A DNA stretch of 64,000 bases from Collinsella tanakaei YIT 12063 (GTDB lineage: Bacteria; Actinomycetota; Coriobacteriia; Coriobacteriales; Coriobacteriaceae), in contig NZ_JH126470.1 in NCBI RefSeq assembly GCF_000225705.1, positions 1 to 64,000 of the forward strand. The letters run 5' to 3'. The notes below the pieces were generated by a model. The model saw nothing but the letters and a program-made list of their open reading frames with translations, was not told the DNA's origin and ran no database searches. Both the position numbers and the translations under genes were made by a program. Positions 25,406-33,875 of the stretch are shown one piece after another; positions within the stretch are counted from its first letter, which is position 1; each line of letters starts with the position of its first letter.

Positions 25406-26338
25406 CTATAGCACGTGGTTGCGCAGGGGCTCGCCCGCGGCCAGGTGCGCTAGGTTCTCCGCTGCGATCGCGGCGATGTTGTCCAGCACCACGGGTAGGT
25501 GGAAGTTGCCGGAGATGTGAGGTGTGATCAGCACGCTCGGCGCTTCCCATAGCGGGTGGTCTGCCGGCAGGGGCTCGGGCGCGGTTACGTCCAACGCGGC
25601 GCCGGCGATGTGCCCGCATGAGAGCGCTTCGATAAGGTCATCTGCCACAACAAGGTCTCCTCGTCCGCCGTTGGCGAAAAACGAGCCGGTGGGCATGGAG
25701 TTGAAAAAGCGCCCGTCCGCAAGGCCGCGGGTGGTCGCATCGCTGGGCAAGAACGAGGCGACCACGTCTGCGCGGGGCAGCTCGCTATATAGCTGGTCCA
25801 TGGTGACCATGCGCTCAAAAGGCGGGCGGGCGTTTACGGCAGAGCGCCTTATGCCGGTGACGTTGGCGCCCATGGCCCGGCAGAGTTGGGCAAAGTGCGT
25901 GCCGATGTCGCCGGTGCCCATCACCAGCACGCGCGCGCCTCGCAGCGAGGTGACGGGGCCGTGGTCGCTCCATGTGTGGGAGAGTTGGTCGGTGTGGTAG
26001 GCGGGCAGGCGCTTGATCATGGCGAGGACCATAGAGAAGATGTGTTCGGAAACCGCCTGGCCGTACGCGCCCACCGCGCAGCATACGCGCGCACCGCGGG
26101 GCAGCGTCTCCGCTGCGGCATAGTTGTCGTATCCGGCGGAGTTGAGCTGCAGCAGCTGCAGACGGGCGGCCCTGCACAGGCGTTTGGGGGCGAGGTTGCC
26201 CACAATAACGTCTGCCGCGGCGATCTGCTCGTCGGTCGCGCTGTGATAATCGCTGTAGACAAAGGTTGCGCCCGGCGCACCCGCCTCGAGGACGGTTTTT
26301 TGGGCGGCGTTGAACGGAGGCAGGACAAGAACGTTCAC
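25406..26338 (-). CDS. D-isomer-specific 2-hydroxyacid dehydrogenase
   Basis: A 310-residue NAD(P)-dependent dehydrogenase. It has the nucleotide-binding motif VLVMGTGDIGTHFAQLCRAM (about residues 133-152), the Arg/Glu segment around NGGRGDLVVADDL, and the catalytic His in ITPHISGNFHLP near residue 280. It likely reduces a 2-keto acid to a D-2-hydroxy acid or the reverse; the substrate cannot be named. A GTG at 26338 was chosen as start because GGAG is about 7 bases upstream and the family begins there (VNVLVLPPFN). It converges on the deformylase homologue. Confidence 0.88.
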   Translation of the reverse strand: MNVLVLPPFNAAQKTVLEAGAPGATFVYSDYHSATDEQIAAADVIVGNLAPKRLCRAARLQLLQLNSAGYDNYAAAETLPRGARVCCAVGAYGQAVSEHIFSMVLAMIKRLPAYHTDQLSHTWSDHGPVTSLRGARVLVMGTGDIGTHFAQLCRAMGANVTGIRRSAVNARPPFERMVTMDQLYSELPRADVVASFLPSDATTRGLADGRFFNSMPTGSFFANGGRGDLVVADDLIEALSCGHIAGAALDVTAPEPLPADHPLWEAPSVLITPHISGNFHLPVVLDNIAAIAAENLAHLAAGEPLRNHVL

Positions 26339-26451
26339 CAGGGGTCTCCTCACAAAGCGGTTGGCAAAAGGGGCTGCTGGCACATGCGCTCGCGCGTGCT
26401 TGCGTCCCATGCGTAATGGTACCGTGCCGCCCGCGTGTAAAGCGGCGACCC

Positions 26452-27084
26452 TTAGCGCAGCGCGGGGAGTTTACCTGCCGATGAAGGGCGCGCGATCTTG
26501 GGAGTGCGCTGGGCAAACAGGCCGTGCCGGTTGCAGAACAGGTAGATGGTGCCCGGACCCGTGATATGGAAACGCGTCTGCGCCTGCATTTCCGGATAGA
26601 GCTTCTTGAGGTGGAGTCCGTCTGTGGTGACGTAGGCGGCAAAGCTGATGAAGTGCTGCTTTGTCATGGGATGGTCCAACGTCATGTACCAATCGTCCTC
26701 TATCCGCTCGATGGTAAAGGCATGCGCGTCATCTGGCGTCTCCGCCTCTTGGGGCAGCAGCTGGCTTCCACAGCAGCTAAACGACCCCTCGCCCATGGCA
26801 TGGACCACGTTGCCGCAGATGGGGCACACGTAAAAGCGGCTGCGCGCCATGTTGCCCGCGCGGTTGGCGTTTTGGCGCACATCGCCGCTCAAAAGCTCCG
26901 CCACGGAGACGCCCAGCGCTGCCGCCAGTCCCTCTATCAGCGAAATGTCCGGCAGGCCGCGCCCGGACTCCCATTTGGACACGGCTTTGTCCGTCACGCC
27001 CACGGCGGTTGCGAGCTCGCGCTGGGTAAGTGCGCGTGCCTCGCGCAGGGTGCGTATGGTATCTGCTGCTAGATAGGTGTTCAC
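26452..27084 (-). CDS. XRE regulator fused to a desulfoferrodoxin-like domain
   Basis: A 210-residue two-domain protein. Residues 7-64 are a Cro/C1 HTH (LREARALTQRELATAVGVTD, then KAVSKWESGRGLPDI). Residues 86-106 carry a metal site like a desulforedoxin knuckle, with CPICGN and CCG. The C-terminal part has a neelaredoxin-like iron pattern: DHPMTKQH (138-144) and CNRHG (184-188). Desulfoferrodoxins reduce superoxide through a His4-Cys iron site, so this may be a redox- or metal-sensing regulator. That function is inferred from the domains. GTG start at 27084, AGGAGG five bases upstream. Confidence 0.85.
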   Translation of the reverse strand: MNTYLAADTIRTLREARALTQRELATAVGVTDKAVSKWESGRGLPDISLIEGLAAALGVSVAELLSGDVRQNANRAGNMARSRFYVCPICGNVVHAMGEGSFSCCGSQLLPQEAETPDDAHAFTIERIEDDWYMTLDHPMTKQHFISFAAYVTTDGLHLKKLYPEMQAQTRFHITGPGTIYLFCNRHGLFAQRTPKIARPSSAGKLPALR

Positions 27085-27273
27085 GGATGCCTCCTGTAAG
27101 GTGAAAGTGGCGGGGTGATCCTGGCGAATACCGCAAGGCCGGTTTGCGCTTTGTTGGTGGTCAACATCGATGCTCGCCGACCATTATGCTGGCGTCCGCG
27201 ACCGCGCGCCACCTACGCTGCGTAGACTTGGGTTCCATCGCAACGCCGCGGAGCGCCGTTGCACCGTTGGAGG

Positions 27274-27293
27274 TTTCTCAGCTTTTCCTCAGG
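27274..27293 (+). promoter_or_regulatory. Tandem direct repeat, probable response-regulator box
   Basis: TTTCTCAG (27274-27281) and TTCCTCAGG (27285-27293) are direct repeats with the CTCAG cores 11 bp apart, one helical turn, as for OmpR-family regulators. It lies upstream of the regulator gene at 27431 and suggests autoregulation. A weak -10 (TATCTT, 27303) is close by. Confidence 0.5.
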
Positions 27294-27430
27294 TTGCTCG
27301 CGTATCTTGTAGGGTGAGCATTTGGACGAGGAAACTGTCCAAGGATTTGTCCAAAGACGCACGGTGGTCTGCGGGTCGGACGAAGCTTGCGGCCAGGCCG
27401 TCTGTGCAAGGGAAAGGGGCGTGACGCGCC

Positions 27431-28117
27431 ATGAGGGTGTTGCTGGTAGAAGATGCGCCGCGCCTGGCACAGGCCGTGGCGGAGATTCTGCGCGGAGAGC
27501 GCTATCTGGTGGACGTTGCGTCAACGCGTGCCCAAGCGGAGGAGCTGGCGGCGTCGGGCGCCTATGACATGATCTTACTCGACATCATGTTGCCAGATGG
27601 CAGCGGCATCGACGTGTTGCGCGGGCTGCGCGCTGCGGGCGACGCCACGCCGGTGATCTTGCTGACCGCGCGCGATGCGGTGGCGGACCGCGTGGCCGGG
27701 CTCGATGCTGGTGCGGACGATTACCTGCCCAAGCCGTTTCACGCCAGCGAGCTCCTTGCCCGCATGCGCGCCCTGCTGCGCCGCCCGCGTGAGATTGTGG
27801 ACGATGGCTCGCTTGCGGCGGCGGGCTTGGTGCTAGATGCGCGCTCTTTCATCGTCCACGCCATAGCTGACGGCGAAGGCGACGACGTTGAACTTACCCC
27901 TAAAGAGGCGGCGCTGCTCGAGGCACTTATGCGCGCGGGTGGGCGCGTGGTGGCAAAAGATGCCCTTGCTGCTCGCGTGTGGGGACCGTATGCGACGGGC
28001 GCGGGGAACCGCCTGGAGGTGTTGATGCACGCGCTGCGCGAAAAGATCGCCAGAACCGGCGTGCCCGCATCCATAGATACGGTACGCGGCGCTGGTTATA
28101 GGTTGCATGAGAAATGA
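27431..28117 (+). CDS. OmpR-family response regulator
   Basis: A 228-residue two-domain regulator. The receiver has the acidic pocket at the start (VEDA), the phosphoacceptor Asp in MILLDIMLPDGSG (about residue 51) and Lys in PKPFHASELL. The C-terminal winged helix includes ELTPKEAALLEALMRAGGRV and ends IDTVRGAGYRLHEK. It probably controls its own operon through the direct repeat at 27274. The downstream kinase gene starts 9 bases after the stop. That kinase lacks an ATPase domain, so how this regulator gets phosphorylated is open. Confidence 0.95.
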   Translation: MRVLLVEDAPRLAQAVAEILRGERYLVDVASTRAQAEELAASGAYDMILLDIMLPDGSGIDVLRGLRAAGDATPVILLTARDAVADRVAGLDAGADDYLPKPFHASELLARMRALLRRPREIVDDGSLAAAGLVLDARSFIVHAIADGEGDDVELTPKEAALLEALMRAGGRVVAKDALAARVWGPYATGAGNRLEVLMHALREKIARTGVPASIDTVRGAGYRLHEK

Positions 28118-28126
28118 GGTGGCGTT

Positions 28127-29293
28127 ATGTTTGGCGCAAAAAAGACCGCTCACAAGACCACTCGCGTGCGCGTGCCCGGCCATCTGGCAAAGACGCGTCG
28201 CAACCTTATTCTGCTTTCTAGTGCGCTTACCTGCGCGATTTTGGTTATCTGCCTGATGGATGCGTGGGGCGTCGCCGCGCACACGTCGCGCCAGGGCAAC
28301 GTTGCTGCCATGAGCGACGTGGTTGCCAACAGTTTGGAGCTGACGCCGCAGGTGCTGCAGGGCGGCGTCCCCACGGTTGACCAGGCGCTGGCGTACGCGG
28401 CGTCGCAAGACGCGCTCGCGCAGGGGTCGGCTAGCTACGCGGCGGCGATTAAGTCGGAAGACCGCATGTCGCCGGGGCTAGTCGCGGCATGGCGCCCCTT
28501 TGTGCTGCTGGAGCTGGCAGATGGAACCGTGAAGTTTGCAATCGCCCCGCAGTGGGGCGAGCCGCAAGAGGTCATCATGAGCCGCGATGACGCGGTCGGG
28601 TTGGTGCAGGGGGCGATTGATGCCGTTCACGGGCGCGCGTCCGGTGCGCCAGCCACGCACGAGGCGACGCAGACGGCGACTCACACCGCCCAGGCCGGTC
28701 CCACCACCTGGCTGTGGAGCACCTACGTGCTCTGCGTCAACCCCAGGGGCATGGGGAATCCCGGCGGCGATGTAGTGAGTTTTTATGAGGACGATGACCT
28801 GAGCGCCTATGCGGACGAGGGCCTTATCGCGGCGCGCGCCTACGTGTTTGTGGACCAGACGCCCGCTTTGACCAATCTGACCAGCCTTGCCGTCGCGCTG
28901 GCTTCGGTGGGCGCGGTGGGTTGCGTGCTGCTGGTGCTGGCGTGCCGCGCGGTGATTGGCCGCGCGCTGGCTCCGGCCGCCGCCGCGTGGGAGGCGCAGC
29001 AGCGCTTTGTGGGCCGCGCCTCTCATGAGCTCAAGACGCCCCTGGCATCGCTGACGTCTGCCCTGGATGTGCTGGACGCGCACGCGGACCAAACCGTGGC
29101 CTCGCAGGAGCGCTGGCTTTTCAACATGCGAGAAGATGTGGACCAAATGGCGGGTATGGCTTGCACGCTGCTGGGTGCGCTAGACCCCGGCGTGGACGTG
29201 GATGCTGACGTAGGCGTGGGCTCCGGCGCGGATCCCGCGGGCTCCGCTACAAGTTCCGCCACGTCTCCCGCGGCGAATGGGGAGGAACTGTGA
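28127..29293 (+). CDS. Sensor histidine kinase lacking the ATPase domain
   Basis: A 388-residue membrane sensor with two hydrophobic segments (about residues 26-46 and 252-275) flanking an extracellular domain. The dimerisation motif RASHELKTPLASL is intact, with phospho-acceptor His at about 300. A full kinase needs a further 100 or so residues of HATPase_c (N, G1, F, G2 boxes). Here the protein instead ends in an Ala/Gly/Asp/Ser-rich tail. None of the ATPase boxes is visible in any frame of the next 190 bases before the MFS gene. It follows the response regulator by 9 bases. It may be a truncated remnant, or depend on a partner kinase in trans. Confidence 0.85.
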   Translation: MFGAKKTAHKTTRVRVPGHLAKTRRNLILLSSALTCAILVICLMDAWGVAAHTSRQGNVAAMSDVVANSLELTPQVLQGGVPTVDQALAYAASQDALAQGSASYAAAIKSEDRMSPGLVAAWRPFVLLELADGTVKFAIAPQWGEPQEVIMSRDDAVGLVQGAIDAVHGRASGAPATHEATQTATHTAQAGPTTWLWSTYVLCVNPRGMGNPGGDVVSFYEDDDLSAYADEGLIAARAYVFVDQTPALTNLTSLAVALASVGAVGCVLLVLACRAVIGRALAPAAAAWEAQQRFVGRASHELKTPLASLTSALDVLDAHADQTVASQERWLFNMREDVDQMAGMACTLLGALDPGVDVDADVGVGSGADPAGSATSSATSPAANGEEL

Positions 29294-29351
29294 AGCTCCT
29301 CGTCCAAAAAATGAGAGCGTTGACCCAGACGCAGCGTCGTAGTTTTGAATG

Positions 29352-29471
29352 CCAATCAGACGGCACCCCGCGTGCCGTGCGATCATGTGCGGGCCGTTGC
29401 AGCAACATGCGGCCCGCGAACACGTAGTCAAAGCGGCGCGCCCGGCGAATTAGGCGCGACCGTCTGATTGG
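29352..29471 (+). ncRNA. Candidate structured leader of the MFS gene
   Basis: ccaatcagacgg (29352-29363) and ccgtctgattgg (29460-29471) are exact 12-bp complements 96 bases apart. The right arm ends directly at the ribosome binding site (GAAGGAG) of the next gene. The interval also contains hairpin gcgggccg/cggcccgc (29389-29396 with 29410-29417). A closing helix around internal hairpins, next to a ribosome binding site, resembles a regulatory leader. A transposon-like repeat is the alternative. Confidence 0.4.
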
Positions 29472-29482
29472 AAGGAGACCCT

Positions 29483-30802
29483 ATGTTCAAAGGCGCGGTT
29501 CTGCGGTACCTGCTGTCCGATGCGCTCTCGCTCATCGGCAACTCGATCGCCGGCGTAGTGCTGCCTTTGGTCCTGCTCGCGCGCACGGGCGACGTGCTGG
29601 CGGCGGGTTCGTTGGCGCTGATCTGCGCGGTGCCGCAGTTTGTATGCGGCGTGGTGGGTGGTGCGGTGCTCGACCGCGTGAACCGCCGAACCGTCAGCGT
29701 GGTGGCTGATCTCATCTCTGCCGCGAGCTGCGCGCTGCTGCCCGTGGTGGACGAGGTCTGGGGCTTGAGCTTTGGATGGTTTGTGGTGCTGGGCCTGCTG
29801 GGCGCGGTGGGAGACGTGCCCGGCATGTCCGCGCGCGACGCCCTGCTGCCGTCCGTCTGCGAGCGCGAGCGCGCCGATTTGCAGCGGTTTGTGGGAGCGA
29901 GCCAGTCGCTTGGCGCCCTGGTGAACATCGTCGGCCCCGCCGTGGCGGCCCTGCTCATAGGTTTTATGGACGATGTCGATGCCCTGTGGATCACGGCCGC
30001 GTTCTCTTGCGGTGCCGCGTTGGTGACGCTGACGCTGCCGCGTTCCGTGGGCGAGGTGTCCTTGTCCAACGATGCCACCGCTGCCTGCAACGGGGATATG
30101 ACCCGCGATGCTGCGTCCGTCCCCGCCGGTGTTGACGCTGCTCCCGCCGCTCCCAAGAAGGCGGGCATGCTCGCCGCCGCCAAGTCCGTGCTGGTCGACG
30201 GCCTGTCCGCCTTGTTTGCGACCGATTCGCTGCTGCGCGCCTCAACGCTGCTCTCGTTTGGCATCACCATGGTGATGGGCAGCCTGCAGGGAATCGTCCT
30301 GCCCGCGTACTTCACGCAGCTAGGCCGGCCCGAGGCAGTGGGCTACGTGGTCTCCGCCATGGGCGCCGGCTTGCTGGTTGGCTCGACCGCCTATACCGCG
30401 CTCGCCCACGTCATGTCTCGCAGGCGCTGGCTGGTGGTGTCGCTGCTGGGCATGGCTGCATCCGTCTGCGTGCTGGGACAGTTCCCCGCGCTGCCGGTGC
30501 TGCTCGCCGCCGCGGCGGTGCTGGGACTGTTCGCCGGTCCGGCGTCCGCCCTGCTGGGCTTCTTCGCCTTTGACCGCGTGCCGGACGACCGTCGCGGCTC
30601 TGCCATGGGCACGCTGAACGCCCTGTACCTGGTGGTTGCGCCCGCCGGCGCGTTCGTTGGCTCGGTGTTGATCTCCGCGGCGCAAATCGGCGGTGCCGGC
30701 CTGGTGCTTACCGGCGCATGGGTGGTGGTGACCGCGCTCGCTCTCATCGCCAAGCCTCTGCGCCACCTGGATGGCGAGGCCAAGGCTTCGCTCGCCGACT
30801 GA
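29483..30802 (+). CDS. MFS transporter (12 predicted membrane segments)
   Basis: A 439-residue major-facilitator protein, with alternating hydrophobic segments throughout and DRVNRR in the loop between helices 2 and 3. The central loop is about 40 residues long. Proteins of this MFS_3/EntS-like shape usually export drugs or siderophores, but the substrate cannot be read here. Start is ATG 29483 with AAGGAG upstream. The gene follows the two-component genes and the structured leader at 29352. Confidence 0.88.
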   Translation: MFKGAVLRYLLSDALSLIGNSIAGVVLPLVLLARTGDVLAAGSLALICAVPQFVCGVVGGAVLDRVNRRTVSVVADLISAASCALLPVVDEVWGLSFGWFVVLGLLGAVGDVPGMSARDALLPSVCERERADLQRFVGASQSLGALVNIVGPAVAALLIGFMDDVDALWITAAFSCGAALVTLTLPRSVGEVSLSNDATAACNGDMTRDAASVPAGVDAAPAAPKKAGMLAAAKSVLVDGLSALFATDSLLRASTLLSFGITMVMGSLQGIVLPAYFTQLGRPEAVGYVVSAMGAGLLVGSTAYTALAHVMSRRRWLVVSLLGMAASVCVLGQFPALPVLLAAAAVLGLFAGPASALLGFFAFDRVPDDRRGSAMGTLNALYLVVAPAGAFVGSVLISAAQIGGAGLVLTGAWVVVTALALIAKPLRHLDGEAKASLAD

Positions 30803-30851
30803 CGGCTCGATGGCGGGCAAGATGCCGGCTCCGGCGGCCCGATGGGCAGAT

Positions 30852-31047
30852 GTATTACTTAGAACCACTTTTTGAGCCTGAAACGGCACGCTGTAATACC
30901 GATCTTTGGATTGGTATTAAGGTGTGCCGTTTTTTCTGGAAAAAGTGGCACTTGGTAATACAGATTCCTACAGCGGTATTATCTTGTGCCACTTTGAGCA
31001 CTTCAAAGTGGCACGTCCTAATACATGTATTACGGTGAACCATTCTT
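30852..31047. repeat. Array of seven alternating inverted units
   Basis: Units of about 20-24 bp joining GGCAC to TAATAC alternate in orientation: 30852-30873 (reverse), 30881-30900 (forward), 30913-30935 (reverse), 30940-30961 (forward), 30975-30997 (reverse), 31002-31025 (forward), 31026-31047 (reverse). Forward cores read AAAGTGGCAC-N4-TAATAC. GTGCCACTTTGA/TCAAAGTGGCAC is a perfect 12-bp stem and TAATACATGTATTA is a perfect palindrome. Together they form nested hairpins. The array lies between the MFS and MerR genes, is AT-richer than its surroundings and has no convincing gene. Confidence 0.8.
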
Positions 31048-31303
31048 CGCGGGGCCGTCCTACTCGTCGCCGGCGCGCTGCCCGCAAGAGTGGAGCCGTC
31101 GGACGCGAGGGTAACTGTGGAAGAGGCAACGCGCCCTGCAAAACGGGCATAATTGAGTGGCATCCCCTTGTCCGGTTCTCGGCGGCGTCTTCGCTCCAAC
31201 AAATTGGCCCGCTGGCGCCGTGGCCGTGCAGGGGCGCGTCCGTTTGACATGCCGCCTAAGGACGCCGCCAAGGGCGCGCCGCAACGTAAGAAGGGGAGGG
31301 GCC

Positions 31304-32155
31304 GTGAAGAGCAACGAACTGGCAAAGCTTGCCGGCGTTACCGTGCGCACGCTGCGCCACTACCACGCGATCGGCCTGCTGGATGAGCCGCCGCGCCAGG
31401 CCAACGGCTACCGAGACTACCGCCCGGAGGATCTGCTGCGCGTGCTGCGCATTCGCCAGTTGGCCTCGCTGGGCTTTCCCTTGGACCAGGTTGCCGGCAT
31501 GTTGGACGAGCTCGATGCGGAGCGCTCCCAGCACGGGCCGCGTCTCCCGGCGGATCAGCCCACTGCGGACGATATCCTCGCGGAGCTGGATGCCGCCCTG
31601 CAGAAGCAAATCGAACATCTGCAGCGCCAGCGTCGCGTTATCGCCCATCTGCGCACCCAAAACCTTGCAGCGGATTTTCCGGAGCGTGCCGCAGGGGCGC
31701 TCGCCGCGATGGATCGCCTTGCCCGCGTTGCGGACGAGCCCGGCTTTATGGGCCTCGCCCTCAGCGACGCCGACCAGCTGGCTATGGGGATCGCTGCGCA
31801 CCTGTATTCGGAAGCGGAGCTCGCGGAGATCGAGCGCGTGTTCAACGCGATTGTGGACCGCGATTATGTGGACGAGTATCGAAAGATCAGCCGCGCAGTC
31901 AACGTGCTTCCGGCAGACGCCTCCGCGCCGCAGCGCCAGGCTACCGTGGATGCTTGCGTGGGCTTTCTTGCCAAGTTGATCGACTGCTTCGATCCCCAAA
32001 ACTGGCTGCGCGCGGATAAGGATTACGAGGTGCTGCTGGATCGCACCGCGAGCGAATCGTTCAACAGCGCGCAGATAGACGTCTCCGAGCAGATTTTTGG
32101 CGAGTTTGCGCGCATCCTCGTGCGCCGTCGGGACGGAGAGGGGGATTGCGGATGA
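31304..32155 (+). CDS. MerR-family transcriptional regulator
   Basis: A 283-residue regulator. The N-terminal HTH is clear: KSNELAKLAGVTVRTLRHYH (residues 2-21), followed by the MerR second helix GYRDYRPEDLLRVLRIRQL. A coiled-coil dimerisation stretch follows, then a C-terminal helical region like TipA-type effector domains (QLAMGIAAHLYSEAELAEIE). The effector is unknown. Start is GTG 31304, six bases after GGGGAGGG. It overlaps the phosphoesterase gene by four bases (ATGA), so the two are translationally coupled. Confidence 0.9.
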   Translation: MKSNELAKLAGVTVRTLRHYHAIGLLDEPPRQANGYRDYRPEDLLRVLRIRQLASLGFPLDQVAGMLDELDAERSQHGPRLPADQPTADDILAELDAALQKQIEHLQRQRRVIAHLRTQNLAADFPERAAGALAAMDRLARVADEPGFMGLALSDADQLAMGIAAHLYSEAELAEIERVFNAIVDRDYVDEYRKISRAVNVLPADASAPQRQATVDACVGFLAKLIDCFDPQNWLRADKDYEVLLDRTASESFNSAQIDVSEQIFGEFARILVRRRDGEGDCG

Positions 32156-33069
32156 CCGGGTTTGGTTCACGAGAATCCTCCGCGCCCGGCGCTGCCGCGG
32201 CGGCGCTCGCAAGCATGATGGGAATCGCCGCCGCAACGGCTTCCTTTGCGTGGGCGCGCTGGTCCAACTGGTCTATCCAGCGCACGGATGTAGAGGTGGC
32301 ATCGCCGCGCCTGCCGCTGGCGTTCGACCGCATGCGCATCGTCCACGTCTCGGACCTGCACAATGCTGAATTTGGCCCCGGCAACGCGCGCCTGCTCAAC
32401 GCGATTCGCCGCGCCGTGCCTGACGTCATTTTCATCACCGGCGACCTGGTGGATTCTCGCCAGACGCGTGCGGAGGTCGCGGTGCGCTTTGTCGCCGCTG
32501 CGGCGCGCATCGCGCCCGTGTACTATGTGCCGGGCAACCATGAGTCGCGTTTGGACGAGTATCCGCAGATAGAGGCATCTCTTAAACGTGTTGGCGCGAC
32601 CGTGCTGGCGAACCGTTCCGTGTGCCTTGCGCGCGACGGCGAGTGCGTGCGCGTCGCGGGCGTCATGGACCCGGCGTTCACCGCACCGCATGCCCGCGGG
32701 CTGGCCGCATCCGTTATGGAGAGGAATCTTTCCTGCGCGCTGCGGTGTACAGAGGATGGTGGTCGTGCGTTCACGCTGCTGCTCACGCATCGTCCCGAGC
32801 TGTTGCCCGTATATGCCGGCTGCCATATCGACGTCGCGTTCGCGGGGCATGCCCATGGCGGCCAGGTTCGCGTGCCGGGCGTGGGTGGCCTTTTCGCCCC
32901 TAGCCAGGGCGTGCTGCCAAAGCTCACCGAGGGCGTTCACGTTATGGGTCGGACGCAGTTGGTGGTAAGCCGCGGTCTGGGTCCCAGCGTGGTGCCCATG
33001 CGGGTGAACAACCGTCCCGAGCTGGTCGTGGTCGATTTGCGCAGCGCTTCGGAGGATTCTCGTCCATAG
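32152..33069 (+). CDS. Membrane-anchored metallophosphoesterase
   Basis: A 305-residue calcineurin-like enzyme with an N-terminal anchor (about residues 10-32). The metal-binding motifs are all visible: HVSDLHNAEFG (D-x-H), FITGDLVDSR (G-D), YVPGNHESR (GNHE), LLLTHRP, and AFAGHAHGGQVRVP (GHxHGG). This arrangement is the YkuE/YaeI type, membrane-associated phosphoesterases whose lipid or nucleotide substrate is not known here. The ATG at 32152 overlaps the MerR stop. A terminator follows at 33118. Confidence 0.9.
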   Translation: MTGFGSRESSAPGAAAAALASMMGIAAATASFAWARWSNWSIQRTDVEVASPRLPLAFDRMRIVHVSDLHNAEFGPGNARLLNAIRRAVPDVIFITGDLVDSRQTRAEVAVRFVAAAARIAPVYYVPGNHESRLDEYPQIEASLKRVGATVLANRSVCLARDGECVRVAGVMDPAFTAPHARGLAASVMERNLSCALRCTEDGGRAFTLLLTHRPELLPVYAGCHIDVAFAGHAHGGQVRVPGVGGLFAPSQGVLPKLTEGVHVMGRTQLVVSRGLGPSVVPMRVNNRPELVVVDLRSASEDSRP

Positions 33070-33117
33070 AGCGCGGCGAATGGGGACTACGGGCAAAGCG
33101 GTTTGCCAAATGAAATA

Positions 33118-33157
33118 AAGGGCGCCCGCCGGAGGTTTTAAACCGGCGGGCGCCCTT
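33118..33157. terminator. Bidirectional terminator, 15-bp perfect stem
   Basis: aagggcgcccgccgg (33118-33132) and ccggcgggcgccctt (33143-33157) are perfect complements over a ten-base loop, between convergent genes. Confidence 0.75.
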
Positions 33158-33191
33158 GTGCTGGCGCGTTATGTTGATGGGTGGCCGTCCG

Positions 33192-33554
33192 CTAGTGATG
33201 GCAGGCGTGCTCTGGACCCATGGCGACAAGCTCGCCGGCGGCGGCGCGGCGGGCGACGTCTCCCACCAGCGGGGTCTCGGCATCATACAGCACGGTGATG
33301 CCGGCGGCGGCGAAGCCCTGCATGGGACGCATACCCATACCGGCGGCGATAACGGCGTCGATGCCGGCGTCTGCCAGGATACCGACGGGCCTCATGCAGC
33401 CGCCCTCCTCGTGCGGGGGGTTGTCGATAATCTCGGTACCGGTGATCTCGCCATTCTCGATGGTGGCGATGGTGAAGCAGTCGGCGTGGCCAAAGTGGCC
33501 GGAGCGCTGGGCCTCAAGGCCGCCTTCGCCAAGGGAGGGGACTGCGAGCTTCAT
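33192..33554 (-). CDS. NifX-like dinitrogenase iron-molybdenum cofactor family protein
   Basis: A 120-residue protein. It opens with MKLAVPSLGEGGLEAQRSGH, then FGHADCFTIATIENGEI and a NPPHEEGGCMRP loop. The C-terminus is AACHH-like (EHACHH), a likely metal ligand. Family members bind or carry iron-sulphur or molybdenum clusters; no nif genes are visible, so the role is general cofactor handling at most. Start is ATG 33554 (AAAGGCGG upstream), not the ATG six codons earlier. Confidence 0.85.
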   Translation of the reverse strand: MKLAVPSLGEGGLEAQRSGHFGHADCFTIATIENGEITGTEIIDNPPHEEGGCMRPVGILADAGIDAVIAAGMGMRPMQGFAAAGITVLYDAETPLVGDVARRAAAGELVAMGPEHACHH

Positions 33555-33875
33555 GTGAGAACCGCCTTTCATGCTGGTTGCTATGCTGATAGTCCCATGG
33601 TAACGCTAATTCTCCTATTAATCCCCGTATTGTGCGGGATTACATAAGCCGGCTTGATTGCCTTCGCGCCGGTCATTTGATTCCGGCCCGCCCACCATGC
33701 CCGCGCCCTTGCCCGCGCCTTTCACCCTGCGCGGCATCTGTCTTTCATCTTCAACCTTACAAAAGCGCAAGAGGACTGTAAGTCAAATCGATGGTTCCCC
33801 AACCGCAATCTTGCGAGTATAGGAGGTGCAATAAGACAGCTGCCGCGGCGAGCGCGGATACCAGGGGGAGGAACC

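Noticed and set aside
29294-29482. Continuation of the histidine kinase ATPase domain in another frame
   Set aside because: None of the N, G1 or G2 box motifs is visible in any frame, and the interval is occupied by a structured leader.
30852-31047. CRISPR array
   Set aside because: Units alternate in orientation and no unique spacers of constant size separate identical repeats; no cas genes are present.
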